Shown: one piece after another, positions 1 through 10,543 of the stretch
Layout of the letters: the number at the start of each line of letters is the position of its first letter
How positions within the stretch are numbered: position 1 is the stretch's first letter
Translations under genes and position numbers: made by a program
The notes under the pieces: generated by a model
What the model saw: only the letters and a program-made list of their open reading frames with translations
Database searches by the model: none
Told to the model about the DNA's origin: nothing
Origin: Paenibacillus aceris
Lineage (GTDB): Bacteria > Bacillota > Bacilli > Paenibacillales > NBRC-103111
DNA: 64,000 nucleotides
Assembly (NCBI RefSeq): GCF_017874035.1
Contig: NZ_JAGGKV010000006.1
Location: 1 to 64,000, forward strand
Direction of reading: 5' to 3'

Positions 1-1514
1 CCTCCAAATAACGAATCTATATTTCTATTATATTCTATTAATAGATATATTTGGGGTTAAATTAGCATTGATAACTGACTTTTTCGGAGGTCTCCCTTGG
101 GGTGTCCCAATTGGATTCTCGCTAATCTCATCCATGATGCCAGCTTTTAACATTCGTTTGATGATTATTAGTAATCTTCGATCTTTCAATCCCATATGCC
201 ATAATTTTTTTAGTAGCACACTGTGATTTACCTTGTCGAAGAACTTACTTATATCACCCTCAATGACCCAATGGTAGCCAGTCTCCCTGACTAGGTTAGT
301 TATCCTTTCCAAAGCCATCTTTGAGTCCCTCATCGGACGAAAACCAAAAGAATATTTGAAGAATTGAGCTTCTAAAATCGGCTCTATTGCAATTCTCACA
401 CATTCTTGTATAACTCTATCAGCGATTGTTGGAATCCCTAAAGGTCTTAACTCTTTTTTTCCTGGTTTAGGTATCCATACTCTTCTAACAGGTTTCGGGT
501 TGTAGTTTTTCATCATTTCCTGTATTTGGCCGACTACTTCATCGTACCCTTTCTCAAGAAATGCTTCTCTGATGGATTGGCTATCGCTTCCGGGGGTCTT
601 GCTACCCTTGTTGGCTTTGATATTGTGAATTGCTGTTAGGATCACAGGCTCGGACGAAATTATTTCCATTAATCCCTTAAAGGAAGGTCTTTTACCTTGC
701 TCAAACTTCCCTTTGGAAATAGCATATACTTCATCTTGCCATATACGTAAATCTCTCTCGGTTTTTAGATAGTCAAATTTTTGTGCCAACAGACCACCTC
801 CTTTCGGAAGGGTGTTGGTTTTAGTCAGGTGCGCCTACGGCTTCCTTGACGGATTGATTTATTAATATAATTTCTTAGACTATGCCCCTTCGCCATGTGA
901 ACGGCTTTCACGTTCTCGGACTACTACGGGCTGCTGCCCCACAGATTCAGCAGGCATTTCCTCCTTGCCTAGGAACATTGAGCACCCCTGCTCTTCACAT
1001 TTCCTTCTGTGGTTCTGTTGTTCCTTGTATCTCAGCTTTACATATGACCTTAGCTGCCTTCTTTGACCCGGTTACCATCCTTTTGCCCATGATTGGTGGA
1101 CTAAGGACTCTAATCCTTACAGGATTAGTGAAGATATTCCATGGTTTAATAGTTTATCCTCGGTAGCACCCCTATAACGGAGCGACATTCTTCTGTAACT
1201 TAGAATGCCTCAAACTTTCGAGCCGTACATTCAAAGGTTCGTCAGACTTCTTTTGGAAGTCATTCTCAACATAGTCATTTTATAGCCCCCCGATTACTTC
1301 CTTAACCACTTCACAGGTCCAGTTTTCACCGTCTTCACCGAGCTTTATACAAATAGAAAAGGTGTTTTCTATTGCATATCGGAGGATTAGGGAATGTTAG
1401 CCAATCTTCTAACATAACAGGAACTTCCCCTGTTAAATCGATACAAAGTTAGGTCTGAAGACCTCCTGATTTTATTGCATATTTCTATGCAGATTGTACA
1501 GGAACAACACGCAC
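1..1514 (-). mobile_element. Group II intron, second in the host gene, 3' part missing from the window
   Basis: This is the left of two related group II introns. Its 5' end is placed at 1514, where the minus strand reads GTGCG directly after the host codons for Trp-Phe. The first hairpin of domain I (1476-1491) is a six-base-pair stem closed by a GAAA loop, and it differs from the other copy by compensatory changes. A candidate EBS1 (minus strand AAACCAT, 1147-1141) pairs with all seven bases of the upstream exon end ATGGTTT. The RNA part from 1514 to 790 carries no gene of its own. It leads into a reverse-transcriptase gene that breaks off near position 108, so domains V and VI are not visible here. 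Either another element was inserted or a deletion occurred at the left edge. Confidence 0.85.
28..789 (-). pseudogene. ltrA: Truncated group II intron reverse transcriptase/maturase
   Basis: Translation begins at a TTG codon preceded by a strong GGAGGTG site, as in the intact copy at 1947-3812. About 227 residues align closely with the N-terminal RT domains of that protein (RT-0 to the GTPQG motif of RT-4). Homology then stops inside the glycine codons of GTPQGG, and about 26 unrelated residues follow before a stop. The YADD catalytic motif, the X/maturase domain and the HNH endonuclease are all missing, so the protein cannot be an active reverse transcriptase or maturase. The two copies differ at many scattered residues, which means they are diverged relatives and not a recent tandem duplication. 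The sequence beyond the break (1-108) is AT-rich and not recognised. Confidence 0.88.
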
Positions 1515-1841
1515 AAACCATGTTTGTTCGGAGTAATCAGACCACGTAGTTCCATCGAACACTCTGACTCTGACTCGGAGTATCTGACCAGGAGGAAGCT
1601 CGCGATTAACTTGCCAAATGCCCTGGTTTGAAGCCGTTCCTTGATAGAATTGCCCCGAATCCAATACCATGACATCATTAGCTTCATTGGTAATTTGGAT
1701 CTGGTAATAACTGAAGATTGTACCTGGATCAGGATCCGTTTGCGTCCATTGAAACGTTGGCCGAAGCTCCGAGAAAATTGTCGGCGCAGCCTGCGTCCCA
1801 TTTGGTATCTTCATTATCGCAGATGGAGGTCTGTTCAGAGT
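1515..1841 (-). CDS. Exon 2 of the giant secreted repeat protein
   Basis: This segment of exactly 109 codons lies between the two group II introns and is open throughout in one frame. It encodes a fibronectin-like repeat unit with the motifs PPS, PNGT, QTDPD and a terminal WSDYSEQ stretch. The same motifs occur in the same order near the end of exon 1. An isolated gene could be read from an ATG at 1814 to a TAG at 1485, but its last nine codons are the conserved intron 5' end. No ribosome-binding site of note precedes that ATG. Joining base 4545 to 1841 keeps the frame and supplies the missing start of the repeat (Thr-Leu-Asn-Arg-Pro-Pro-Ser). Exon 3 should lie left of the window. Confidence 0.8.
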
Positions 1842-4544
1842 ATAGGAATAGGTGAGGATAATCCTCGACTAAACGTTAGGATCTCCTTTTCCCCTCCTTC
1901 ACACCGTACGTGCGACTTTCATCGCATACGGCGTTCCATCTATGAGTTACAAGGAACAATTCAATTTTTCTCTATAAAACAGAATCTTCTTCCATGTTCG
2001 ACGGTTGAGGTGAGAGTGATCTTCCTTGTCATGAATAAGCTTGTGACACGATTTATGAGTACTCGCTAAGTTTTGAACTTTGTTGACTAGGTCAATAGAG
2101 AGCTTGGGGTCAATATGATGAGTTTCCAAATCATCCCCAATGTCAGTGCCACAAATTTTGCATCTACCTTTGTCGCGGTTGAATGCGTAAGCTCGATTCA
2201 TGAAGTACTCGAAGTTATATTTAATTCGAGTCATGCCCCTAGATATAAGCTCAGATAGTTGAATAGAAAGCAATTCATCTGCTCGAACCTGTAATGGTTT
2301 CTTCCCCGTGCGCCATTGAAATAATTCTCTACCACGTTCGGAATAGGGCGTTTCTTCGGGGATCTTAGGGTACACTTTATTCCAACTACAAAATCGTATG
2401 CACGTTATACCAATCAGTGTATCCATGTACTTGATTGTAGCAAGGCGTGTTCTGTACTTGGAATGAATGGAACTCAAATTGTAGACTTTATTGGCTGGCT
2501 CCCATTTTGCCTTGAATCTTTTCAGAGAGTTGATCCCTGCGTAACCAAGTATTTGCGAGTACTTTCTGAGAACTACGTTGACCAAGGTGGTGTGCTCGTA
2601 ATAGTTAATCAATCCTCTGATCTTGCTGTTGATTAGGTTGATGCCGTGAATGACATCCTCAATTTTCGTGAGTTTTCTCAACCTTTTGATCTCATAGAGG
2701 GTGCTTTTAACTTTACTTTCCAACTTTACCCTGTTTGGCATAGTTCGTTTAACGTAGTCGTTGCTATTCGGAGTTTTGACAAGTTTATACTCGTATCCTA
2801 GGAATCTAACGTACTTTTTCTTGATGTTCGTTATTAAAGTCTTTTCCTCAGAAAGCTCAAGTCTAAGTTTGACTTTAAGATAGTCCGTGATGTTACGTTT
2901 CCATTCCTCAGCATTTTTCTTCGTATTGGTTAGGATAACCCAGTCGTCGGCGTAGCGAATGAGATATGCAGGCCTAAGATTAGTTTTTTTAAGTGCTCTA
3001 ATCTTTTTGTTTTGAAGCGAATAGTTATAACTCGTCGGCTTGCATTCCCATTGATTGCCAACCCATTGGTCAAAGGAGTCAAGATATACGTTAGCTAATA
3101 GTGGTGAAATGATTCCTCCTTGGGGAGTACCCAAAGGGTTTTCTTTTGTTTCGTTCATAACACCAGCTTTAAGCATCGCTTTGATGACCATTAGTAATCT
3201 ACGATCTCTGAGCCCCATGTGCCACAGTCTCTTAATGAGAATACTGTGATTTACATTGTCAAAGAATTTACTAATATCCCCTTCAATTGCCCAATGGTAG
3301 TTGGTCAGCTTAACGAGATGAGTTATTCTTTCCAAAGCCATGCTTGAGTCTCTCATAGGTCGAAATCCGTATGAGTGTTTGAAGAATTGTGCTTCTAGGA
3401 TGGGTTCAATTACGATCCTTACACATTCTTGAATGACTCTGTCGGCAATGGTGGGGATACCGAGTGGCCTTAGCTCTTTTTTACCAGGCTTGGGTATCCA
3501 TACTCGTCTAACCGGTTCGGGTTTGTAATTGGATAACGATGTTCTGATCGTATTTACAACTTCATCGTATCGTTTCCGAAGGAAAGCATCCCTAATGGTT
3601 AATCCATCACTTCCGGGCGTTTTACTCCCTTTGTTGGCTTTGATATTGTGTATAGCTGTAAGGATAACGGGTTCAGACAAGACTTTTTCCATTAGTCCTT
3701 TGAATATTGGTCTTTCGCCATCTTCAAACTTCTTCTTGGAAATAGCATATACTTCGTCTTGCCAAGATCGTAATTCAGATTCAGTTCTTAGATAGTCAAA
3801 TTTTTGTGCCAACGGAACACCTCCTTTCGGAGGGATGTTGGTTTTAGTCAGGTGCGCCTACGGCTTCCTTGACGGTTTGAATTGTTACTTGTAAAACTTA
3901 GACTATGCCCCTTCGCCATGTGAATGGCTTTCCCATTCTCGGACTACTACGGGCTGCTGCCCCACAGCTTCAGTAGGCATTTCCTCCATACTTAGGAACA
4001 TTGGGTTCACCTACCCTTTACATTTCCTGCTGTGGTTCTGTTGTTCCCTATACTTTAGCTTTACATAAGACCTTAGCTGACTTCTATGACCCGGTTACCA
4101 TTCTTTTGTCCACAACTGGAGGACGCAGAACTCTAAACCCTTGTAGGATTAGTGAAGGTATTCCATGGCTGAATAGTTTACCTTCGGTAACACTCCCTCT
4201 GAGGGGAGCAGCATTCTTCTTTACTTTAGAATGCCCCTCGGTTACGAGCCGTACATTCGAAGCTTCGTCAGATTGTCGTTCCAGACAGTCATTCTCAGCA
4301 TAGTCATTTTATAGCCCCCCGACTACTTCCTTAACCACTTCGCAGGTCTGGTTTTCGCCGTCTTCACCGAGCTTTATACATTAACAGAGGTGTCTGTTAA
4401 TGCATATCGGAGGATTAGGGAGTGTTAGCCAGTTTTCTAACACATCAGGTACTTCCCCTGATAAATCAGTATAGAGTTAGGTTAAAATTAACCCCCTGTT
4501 TTTATTACGTATTTCTACGCAGATTGTACAGGAACAACACGCAC
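1842..4544 (-). mobile_element. Intact group II intron (about 2.7 kb) with its own maturase gene
   Basis: The 5' end is GTGCG at 4544-4540 on the minus strand. A GAAA-capped stem follows at 4521-4506, and a candidate EBS1 at 4171-4165 pairs with six of seven exon bases. The maturase gene occupies 3812-1947. Domain V is a hairpin at about 1936-1900 with paired arms around GCCGTATGCG and CGCACGTACGG and a GAAA-type loop. A domain VI-like region follows and ends in CCTAT at 1842. With this end the flanking exons join in phase 0. The RNA segment 4544-3813 contains no gene. Open frames seen on the opposite strand there are antisense shadows of structured RNA. Confidence 0.88.
1947..3812 (-). CDS. 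ltrA: Group II intron-encoded reverse transcriptase/maturase/HNH endonuclease
   Basis: This 621-residue protein splices its host intron RNA and copies it into DNA during retrohoming. The order is RT domain (residues about 60-330, with GTPQGG and the catalytic YADD), thumb/maturase domain X (about 350-480), and a C-terminal HNH endonuclease (about 555-610) with a CKICG knuckle, an HHIDP motif and a C-H-K-L-IH motif. The start is a TTG at 3812, placed five bases after a strong AAAGGAGGTG. It lies in domain IV of the intron, and its stop is about ten bases before domain V. All catalytic motifs are present, so the enzyme is probably active. It might also act on the broken sister intron at 1-1514. 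Confidence 0.93.
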   Translation of the reverse strand: MAQKFDYLRTESELRSWQDEVYAISKKKFEDGERPIFKGLMEKVLSEPVILTAIHNIKANKGSKTPGSDGLTIRDAFLRKRYDEVVNTIRTSLSNYKPEPVRRVWIPKPGKKELRPLGIPTIADRVIQECVRIVIEPILEAQFFKHSYGFRPMRDSSMALERITHLVKLTNYHWAIEGDISKFFDNVNHSILIKRLWHMGLRDRRLLMVIKAMLKAGVMNETKENPLGTPQGGIISPLLANVYLDSFDQWVGNQWECKPTSYNYSLQNKKIRALKKTNLRPAYLIRYADDWVILTNTKKNAEEWKRNITDYLKVKLRLELSEEKTLITNIKKKYVRFLGYEYKLVKTPNSNDYVKRTMPNRVKLESKVKSTLYEIKRLRKLTKIEDVIHGINLINSKIRGLINYYEHTTLVNVVLRKYSQILGYAGINSLKRFKAKWEPANKVYNLSSIHSKYRTRLATIKYMDTLIGITCIRFCSWNKVYPKIPEETPYSERGRELFQWRTGKKPLQVRADELLSIQLSELISRGMTRIKYNFEYFMNRAYAFNRDKGRCKICGTDIGDDLETHHIDPKLSIDLVNKVQNLASTHKSCHKLIHDKEDHSHLNRRTWKKILFYREKLNCSL

Positions 4545-7500
4545 GAACCATCCTGAGTTGGACCATTCCGACCAGTATCTACCGTCATTCACACGAACCT
4601 GAACTTGATAAGGACCAGGCATTCCTGCAAGTACCGACAAACCAAATTGCTCTACGGGATGAGCGGTCCAAAAATTATTCATCGTATAATACTGACATCC
4701 ACGCCATGTACTGGAATCACTATCATATCTGCACCCGTGAGCGTAGCTGCCACCTAGAACTGCATTATTTGTATTTCCGTAATAATTGTAAGTAACTTGA
4801 GCTCCATTTTCGTCGAGGATTCTGTATTGGAAGCTTTTATATTCCGTTGGTACGTCTGGATCCGTTTGATTCCATGAAGGAATTAGCAGCCCGCCAGCAA
4901 TCGGAGTCGGATTCGCTCGTGTCCCATTTGGAAAAGTTAGAGCAGTGGATGGAGGATATCCCTTACTGAAATATTTCTCAGACCATTCCGACCATGCCCC
5001 TTTCTCGTCCTGAACGCGAATCCTTGCCTTGTAAACCCGATTCTCCTGCAATGACAATGCAAGAGTATAGCTTAAGCCAACTGTAATGCCTTCACTTTTG
5101 AGGTTACTGCTATTAGAAATAGCAGGATAAAACTGACTCACCCACCTATACTGCGGATTACTGTAGTAGTCATACAAATAATATTGAATATCGATTTCAG
5201 ATTTTACAATGTAGCTATCCGCGTCATAATCCACAGCATTCCATGTGAGCAGCGGATTTGATGCCGGCGCCCCTGATGGGTTGCTAAAATCACCGCTGGA
5301 AGGATTCGTAATATCAACAAATGGCGGATGATTCACAGGAGGGACATTTAACCAAATATACGCTTCTGCCCAGTCAGACCATGCGCCATATTCATCTTTT
5401 ACAGCCACCCTGAACGTATATAGACCCATCTCTTTAACCCGGTCGATAAGTCCCGCTACCGTAGTTCCATCCGGAAGGATATATTCATATCTGCGATCAA
5501 GTATACCTTTTGTTGCAGCATAGTTGATTCCTGTTGACTCGGTAGAGTAATTGGCAGAAGATAACCATCGATCCGGGTCATAGCTCATTGAATCATCGCA
5601 CGTTACCTTGCCATACAAATCCTGGCTGCAGTTTATCTTACCTATCGGTTTTCGGTGTATCAAAATATTTCTCGAATAGGGATCGGACTCGGATAAGTAA
5701 CTGGCAAAAGTCCCGTTAGGAAAAGCATAACCTTGTGGAGCCGGGTCGTCAGCGCCGATATAGGTCAGTCTATACAAACCAACTTTATCCAGTATTTTCA
5801 CAGGACCGCCCATTAAAGTTTGACCATGATAGACGGATAGCCCACTTTGTCCATCCACTGCGTCCAAAAATTTGGTTGCATTCGTATGCTCATACTTCCA
5901 TTTGTCTTTAACAATAAGATGCGGATCGTTCTCTGGGTCATTATACGTAGTTCCGTAGATAATTTCTTCTCCTACAATTCCCATATCACTTATTGTCGTG
6001 TTATCAACAATCGGAATTTTAACAAAAACGTTTCGCAAATGAGAACCAAAGCTCCCTATGAATGCTCCGTAGGTCCCTGAAGCGAACGTAGAATCTGATG
6101 CTTCAAAGATGGGAAGCTGCCCTGCTCTGACCTTCACTTTTGACCCTCTAACTGAAATCTTGAGGTTTATAAAATCTGTTGTACTTAGATTAATAGGGCT
6201 TGATCTTAGCTCGGAACGATTCCCATTTACTATTTTCACGAAAGATATGCGGTTCGAAGTCAATTCCAGCCTGTACATATTATTGTTATTTTGTGCCCTA
6301 AAACTAAAGCCCGAAGGTGTCTTTAAGCTATTGTTCAAACTCGTTTGCATAAAGTCAAAATAGTAATCTGCATCAGCAATATCGGCATCTTTTTTAAGAA
6401 TTTGACCAACCTCAGAGGAAGCGTACACTTTAGGACTAGCCGTTTCACCCTTAATGGTGTAAAAGTAATATTTATTAAACGAACCCGTTGTATCTTCGTC
6501 ATAGCTTGATACGTAACTGCCGACACTGGAGCTGCCGCAAGATTCCCATTTAAAATTATACCTTCTAAGCTTTTGGTATCGCTCCTGCAACTGCAAGTAA
6601 TATTCGCCATCTGCTCCAAATCCGGAAGCTGCTATCGTGAACTGTCTGTCTTCGTACAAAGTTTGCTCATTACTGTGATAGTCCTTGGGACGTACATTAG
6701 CTGTTGTATATTCTGCCATCTTAGCAGCAAATTTGTCTGCGACAATCAGCTTATTAAATCCATCTGCAATGTACACATATCCATCCTCGGAAACATCCCA
6801 TTTCACTTGTGTGATTGAGCTGGTTGATCGATCCGAACCGTCTCCTCTGATTACACTTCCATCCCGGGATTCACTGCTATCGTCTCGATTGACCGTACTG
6901 ACATCTAAACGCTTGGTAAGACCCGTTTGTTTGTTATACGAAGTCAGATAATTCGTGTATGTTCCTCTAAAAGTTGAGCTCCTGCCACTATTTGTATAAT
7001 TAGCGTTGCTATATGTGCTCACATAATCTTGATGAGCATAGACTGCTACTTCGGAGTCTTCAAAGATAGCACCACTTCCTAAACTTGGTCTGGTAATCGT
7101 TGCTGCAGGCACTTCACGACCCGTTTCCACGTCATACCAAAGCGAAGGATCTCCACCACCACAGTTTATACAGGAACTGGGATTAAAAAGAGAAAATGGT
7201 ATTTTTATTTTCGTGCCGTCATCATTGATTTCCATATTGCTGGCATTCGCAACTTGGTAAGGCTGGGTAGGAAGAACAAAAAAACTAGAAACCGAATAAC
7301 TTAAACTCTCGAAGCTCTTAACCCATGAAATTAGGCCGGAGGCATCCTTTCTCGTATAATCACACCACCAATGATAGATATCATTATCATTTGACATATT
7401 CGCATAGTAATATCTGCAGGATAAACTATAGCTTCCCCCTTTAGCGTCATATGCTAAGTAATTGCCAGTATTGCTAGCTGTAGGCGTGGCGTTATCTCCA

Positions 7501-10500
7501 CTAAGCTGAGTAGTCGAAGGTTGCCCATAAGGTATTCCTTGCCAATCAACCATTTGTACCGTGTAGGGGATAGCACCGCGAACAGCTACTCCGCTTTTAT
7601 TGCCTAAGTATTGAGTGCCATATAAAGGAGGAATGCTGTAGCTGCTTCCTTCATTAAGACCCACGGTCTCCACCGCATTAGTAAAAATCAAACCATTGGC
7701 CGGAGCCTTGTATGGTGCTTTTGCATAATGAGAAGTAAATCCTTTAGTAACAGGGTTATACGTTAAACCAAGATCTTTTGTTTTATGTAGATTTGTATTT
7801 GTTAACGTTGAACCTTCCCATTGATCTCCAAAAGCCATTAGCATTTCGTTCTCGTTTACCGTTTGAAACAAAGGGGGTTCTGGATTGGCGCTTGTAACCG
7901 TAAATGCGACCTCGGGAGAATCATTTTTGATATCGATTACAAATGATTTGGTGTCTGTTAACCCCCAGTCTTCCTTTGTTTTAACCGTTAATTTATATTT
8001 CCCTACCTTGTTAGCTGGGAGCAATGCAGATCCGCCAACAGTTATAGGAATATTGAGCGGCATGTGATCATTAAAAATTCCATCGTTATTGCTGTCATAC
8101 ACATAGGTAATCGCTGTCTCTACAATGACATCTCCGTCTGGGCTAAAAGAAATATCTCTGAACGGTACGTTTCCACGAACCGCAAAAAGCGGGAGGTCAA
8201 TCAAAGCAACAGGAGGCTTATCCTCGACAACATGAAGGTTTTTGATCGCTTTATTTTCCGGTAGGCTCCGTACTCCATAGTTATCTTTGACTTCGAGAGT
8301 GACCGTTTCTGTACCGACGTTGGGGTAAACTGGAAGATTATTCGTCCAAAAGTACTCCGATATTGTTCTGTTCTTGGCTGCACGACTGCATGCTCCATTG
8401 ATAGCGTTCGTGGCTAAAGGACGATTTTGCACGACACGACTAGGTACATTCATACAAGGATCAGGCTCAGGACGAGTGATTGTGATGGTGGCCTCTTTTT
8501 GCGTACAGGCCCCTTTATCGTCGCACATCTTTGCTGAAATCGTGTGCTCGCCGGCTGTTGATGCCGTTAGCCATGTCAGTTTATCCTCTCCTTTTAAATA
8601 ACCCAAGGAAGGGAAACTTTTGATCCAAACGCTTGAGCTGTTCGTGAACAGCCATTCGAATGATACAAAATCATCGTCTGGATCATAATGATTAGGTGCC
8701 ATTTCAGGCAGCAGCCTCACATTTACCTTGTCGCCGAGAACTGCCTCAGATATGGGTGTACGACTGAAGTAATCATTGTCTGGAAACCATCCGATTTCGA
8801 ACTGCGGCGGTCTATTGGGAGGTTTCGGCCCCACTGTAAACTTCCCTTCATAAAAATAAGAAGTTCCTCCACAGCTATCCTCAAGTTTGTATGAAACATC
8901 TACTTGTCCGCTTTGTACGTTACCAGGGTAGCCAATGAAGCCCATCATTCCATAAGCAAAAATAGACATATCGTTCGTAGACGTGCTGCTTAGTGTACTC
9001 CAGCCATATTGAATATACTCACCAGTCGTCTGAGATAGAATGAAGCGCCCTCTAACTGGTGTACAACTGGAGGGTATTGTCCAATCTGCCTTGATGATGT
9101 TGGATTCTTTCCATGAAATAGAAGACTTATCGGCTGAAGTTTTGCCGGAGTAACTGCCCCCAGTGGGTGTGCAGCTGGCTTGTGGATTAATAATTTGAGA
9201 AAGTACATTATTCGAGGAAGTTGATTCTGAGATATCGTCATTGGAATCGACGGTTAGTGTGATGCTTTTCACACTGTTGAAGGTGTAGGGAGTTGTCTCG
9301 TTTTTCGTCTCTCCGGGCGGTAGTCCTGCCGTATAGGTAAAAGTCTTGAAAACAGCGCCATCAGCGGCTAGAGTCACTTGGAAGGAAGTACCGCTCGGGA
9401 TGGCAACACCTGAGTTTTTGAACTTGATACTGAGGTTAGTACTAGCACCAGAGAGGACACAACTGCCTGCATCAATGGATAATGCTGCTAGATCGGGTTT
9501 GTTTGGAGGGGTGTAGGTGACTTCGATGTAGGTTTGGTATTTGTAGGTTTCTCCTTTCCATAGGCCTATGGCGTACATTTGGTAATTTCGAGAGAGTCCT
9601 CCGGATCCGTCGGAATCGGGCTCATCAAATATTTGTTCCATTAGTACACTACCGTCAAGTAACATCATAGTTCGAATCATTCCTTGACCTGGATTATTGC
9701 CTTGACCAATTGATAAAGGAATCGCACTGTAGGACAAACTGTACTTTTCAGCTTCATAAATTTTTATGCTATCTTGTACCAACTTATCTCCGTCGTTAAT
9801 AATGATATTGGGATCATTTGGATTCATGCTAGCCATATTGGAAGAAATAAACCAAATATCAGGCCTGTTAACTTCATACGCCGTGGTTACAGCATAACCT
9901 ACTTTACTATAGTCCTTTACCTTGTCACCGCTTGCATTCGTGTTTGAGCTACCATCTTTGTAGTATTGTTCTGAGTCGTATGTATAACGAAGATCAGGGC
10001 CGTTATTTAATGTAGTTGAGTAGTTAAACGAGTCTGTTGTATATCTTTTGCGGCCAAATTGTGGAATTATACCTGGGTATGGAGACTTGGGCCTTCCAAA
10101 AACTCCGTCAAACTCAATTGGAACTGTTTTACTACCTTTGTGTTCCCATATTTGACCTTCAGGTTGCCTATATATTTGATGCATAGGCTTTGTTTCAGAT
10201 TTGCCATAAACAATTGCTTTTTCACCACTTAGTGAATTTACTACGATGGAATTTCCAGAAAAAGAAACTGTAGATGAGTTATCTAAATCATTATTATTCA
10301 GTGTTACTTTTGTAATAGTACCTGAAACAAACTTACTTATATCTTCGTTAAAACTTTTAAATGACGATGCAGAGTATTGAACTTTATTTGGTGATTCAGT
10401 GAACGTACCCAATTCAAAGTTATAGTACAATTTTTTAATACTTGCAGCATAAGCGTTTGCAGGATGGGCAAAAGAAACTAATATCTCAAGAAAAATTAAA

Positions 10501-10541
10501 TATAGAATAATACTAAGTGCAAGAATTCTCAGGTAATTCAC
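4545..10541 (-). CDS. Exon 1 of a giant secreted multidomain surface protein
   Basis: Exon 1 encodes 1999 residues. Unspliced mRNA would add nine residues from the intron and stop at 4515. The N-terminus (about 1-33) is a long hydrophobic signal segment ending in an A-Y-A type cleavage site. A CARDB-like adhesion domain sits near 350-455, followed by PKD/Ig-like segments (about 570-870) with PPNRPP and DPDDDF signatures. The middle is Ser/Tyr/Asn-rich. Near 1420-1540 there is a LamG or 3-keto-disaccharide-hydrolase-like jelly roll. Fibronectin-like repeats follow from about 1755 to the end, with recurring WSEWSE, PNGT and QTDPD motifs. The start is a GTG three bases after the SLH gene, with a weak ribosome site, so translation may be coupled. 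The likely role is an envelope-associated adhesin or polymer-binding protein. The exact function is unknown. Confidence 0.82.
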
Positions 10542-10543
10542 CC

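Noticed and set aside
882..1166. Plus-strand open frame in the left intron (and its counterpart at 4001-4303)
   Set aside because: Both are antisense to domain I RNA of the group II introns, and they resemble each other only because the introns do.
1485..1814. Independent 109-residue gene with a C-terminus identical to the giant protein
   Set aside because: The shared last nine residues are the conserved 5' end of the two group II introns. The frame is open upstream of the ATG to the intron boundary, so it is an exon of the giant gene.
1842..4544. Recent tandem duplication of exon 2 and intron
   Set aside because: The two intron maturases and the flanking repeat units differ at many positions, so a recent duplication is unlikely.
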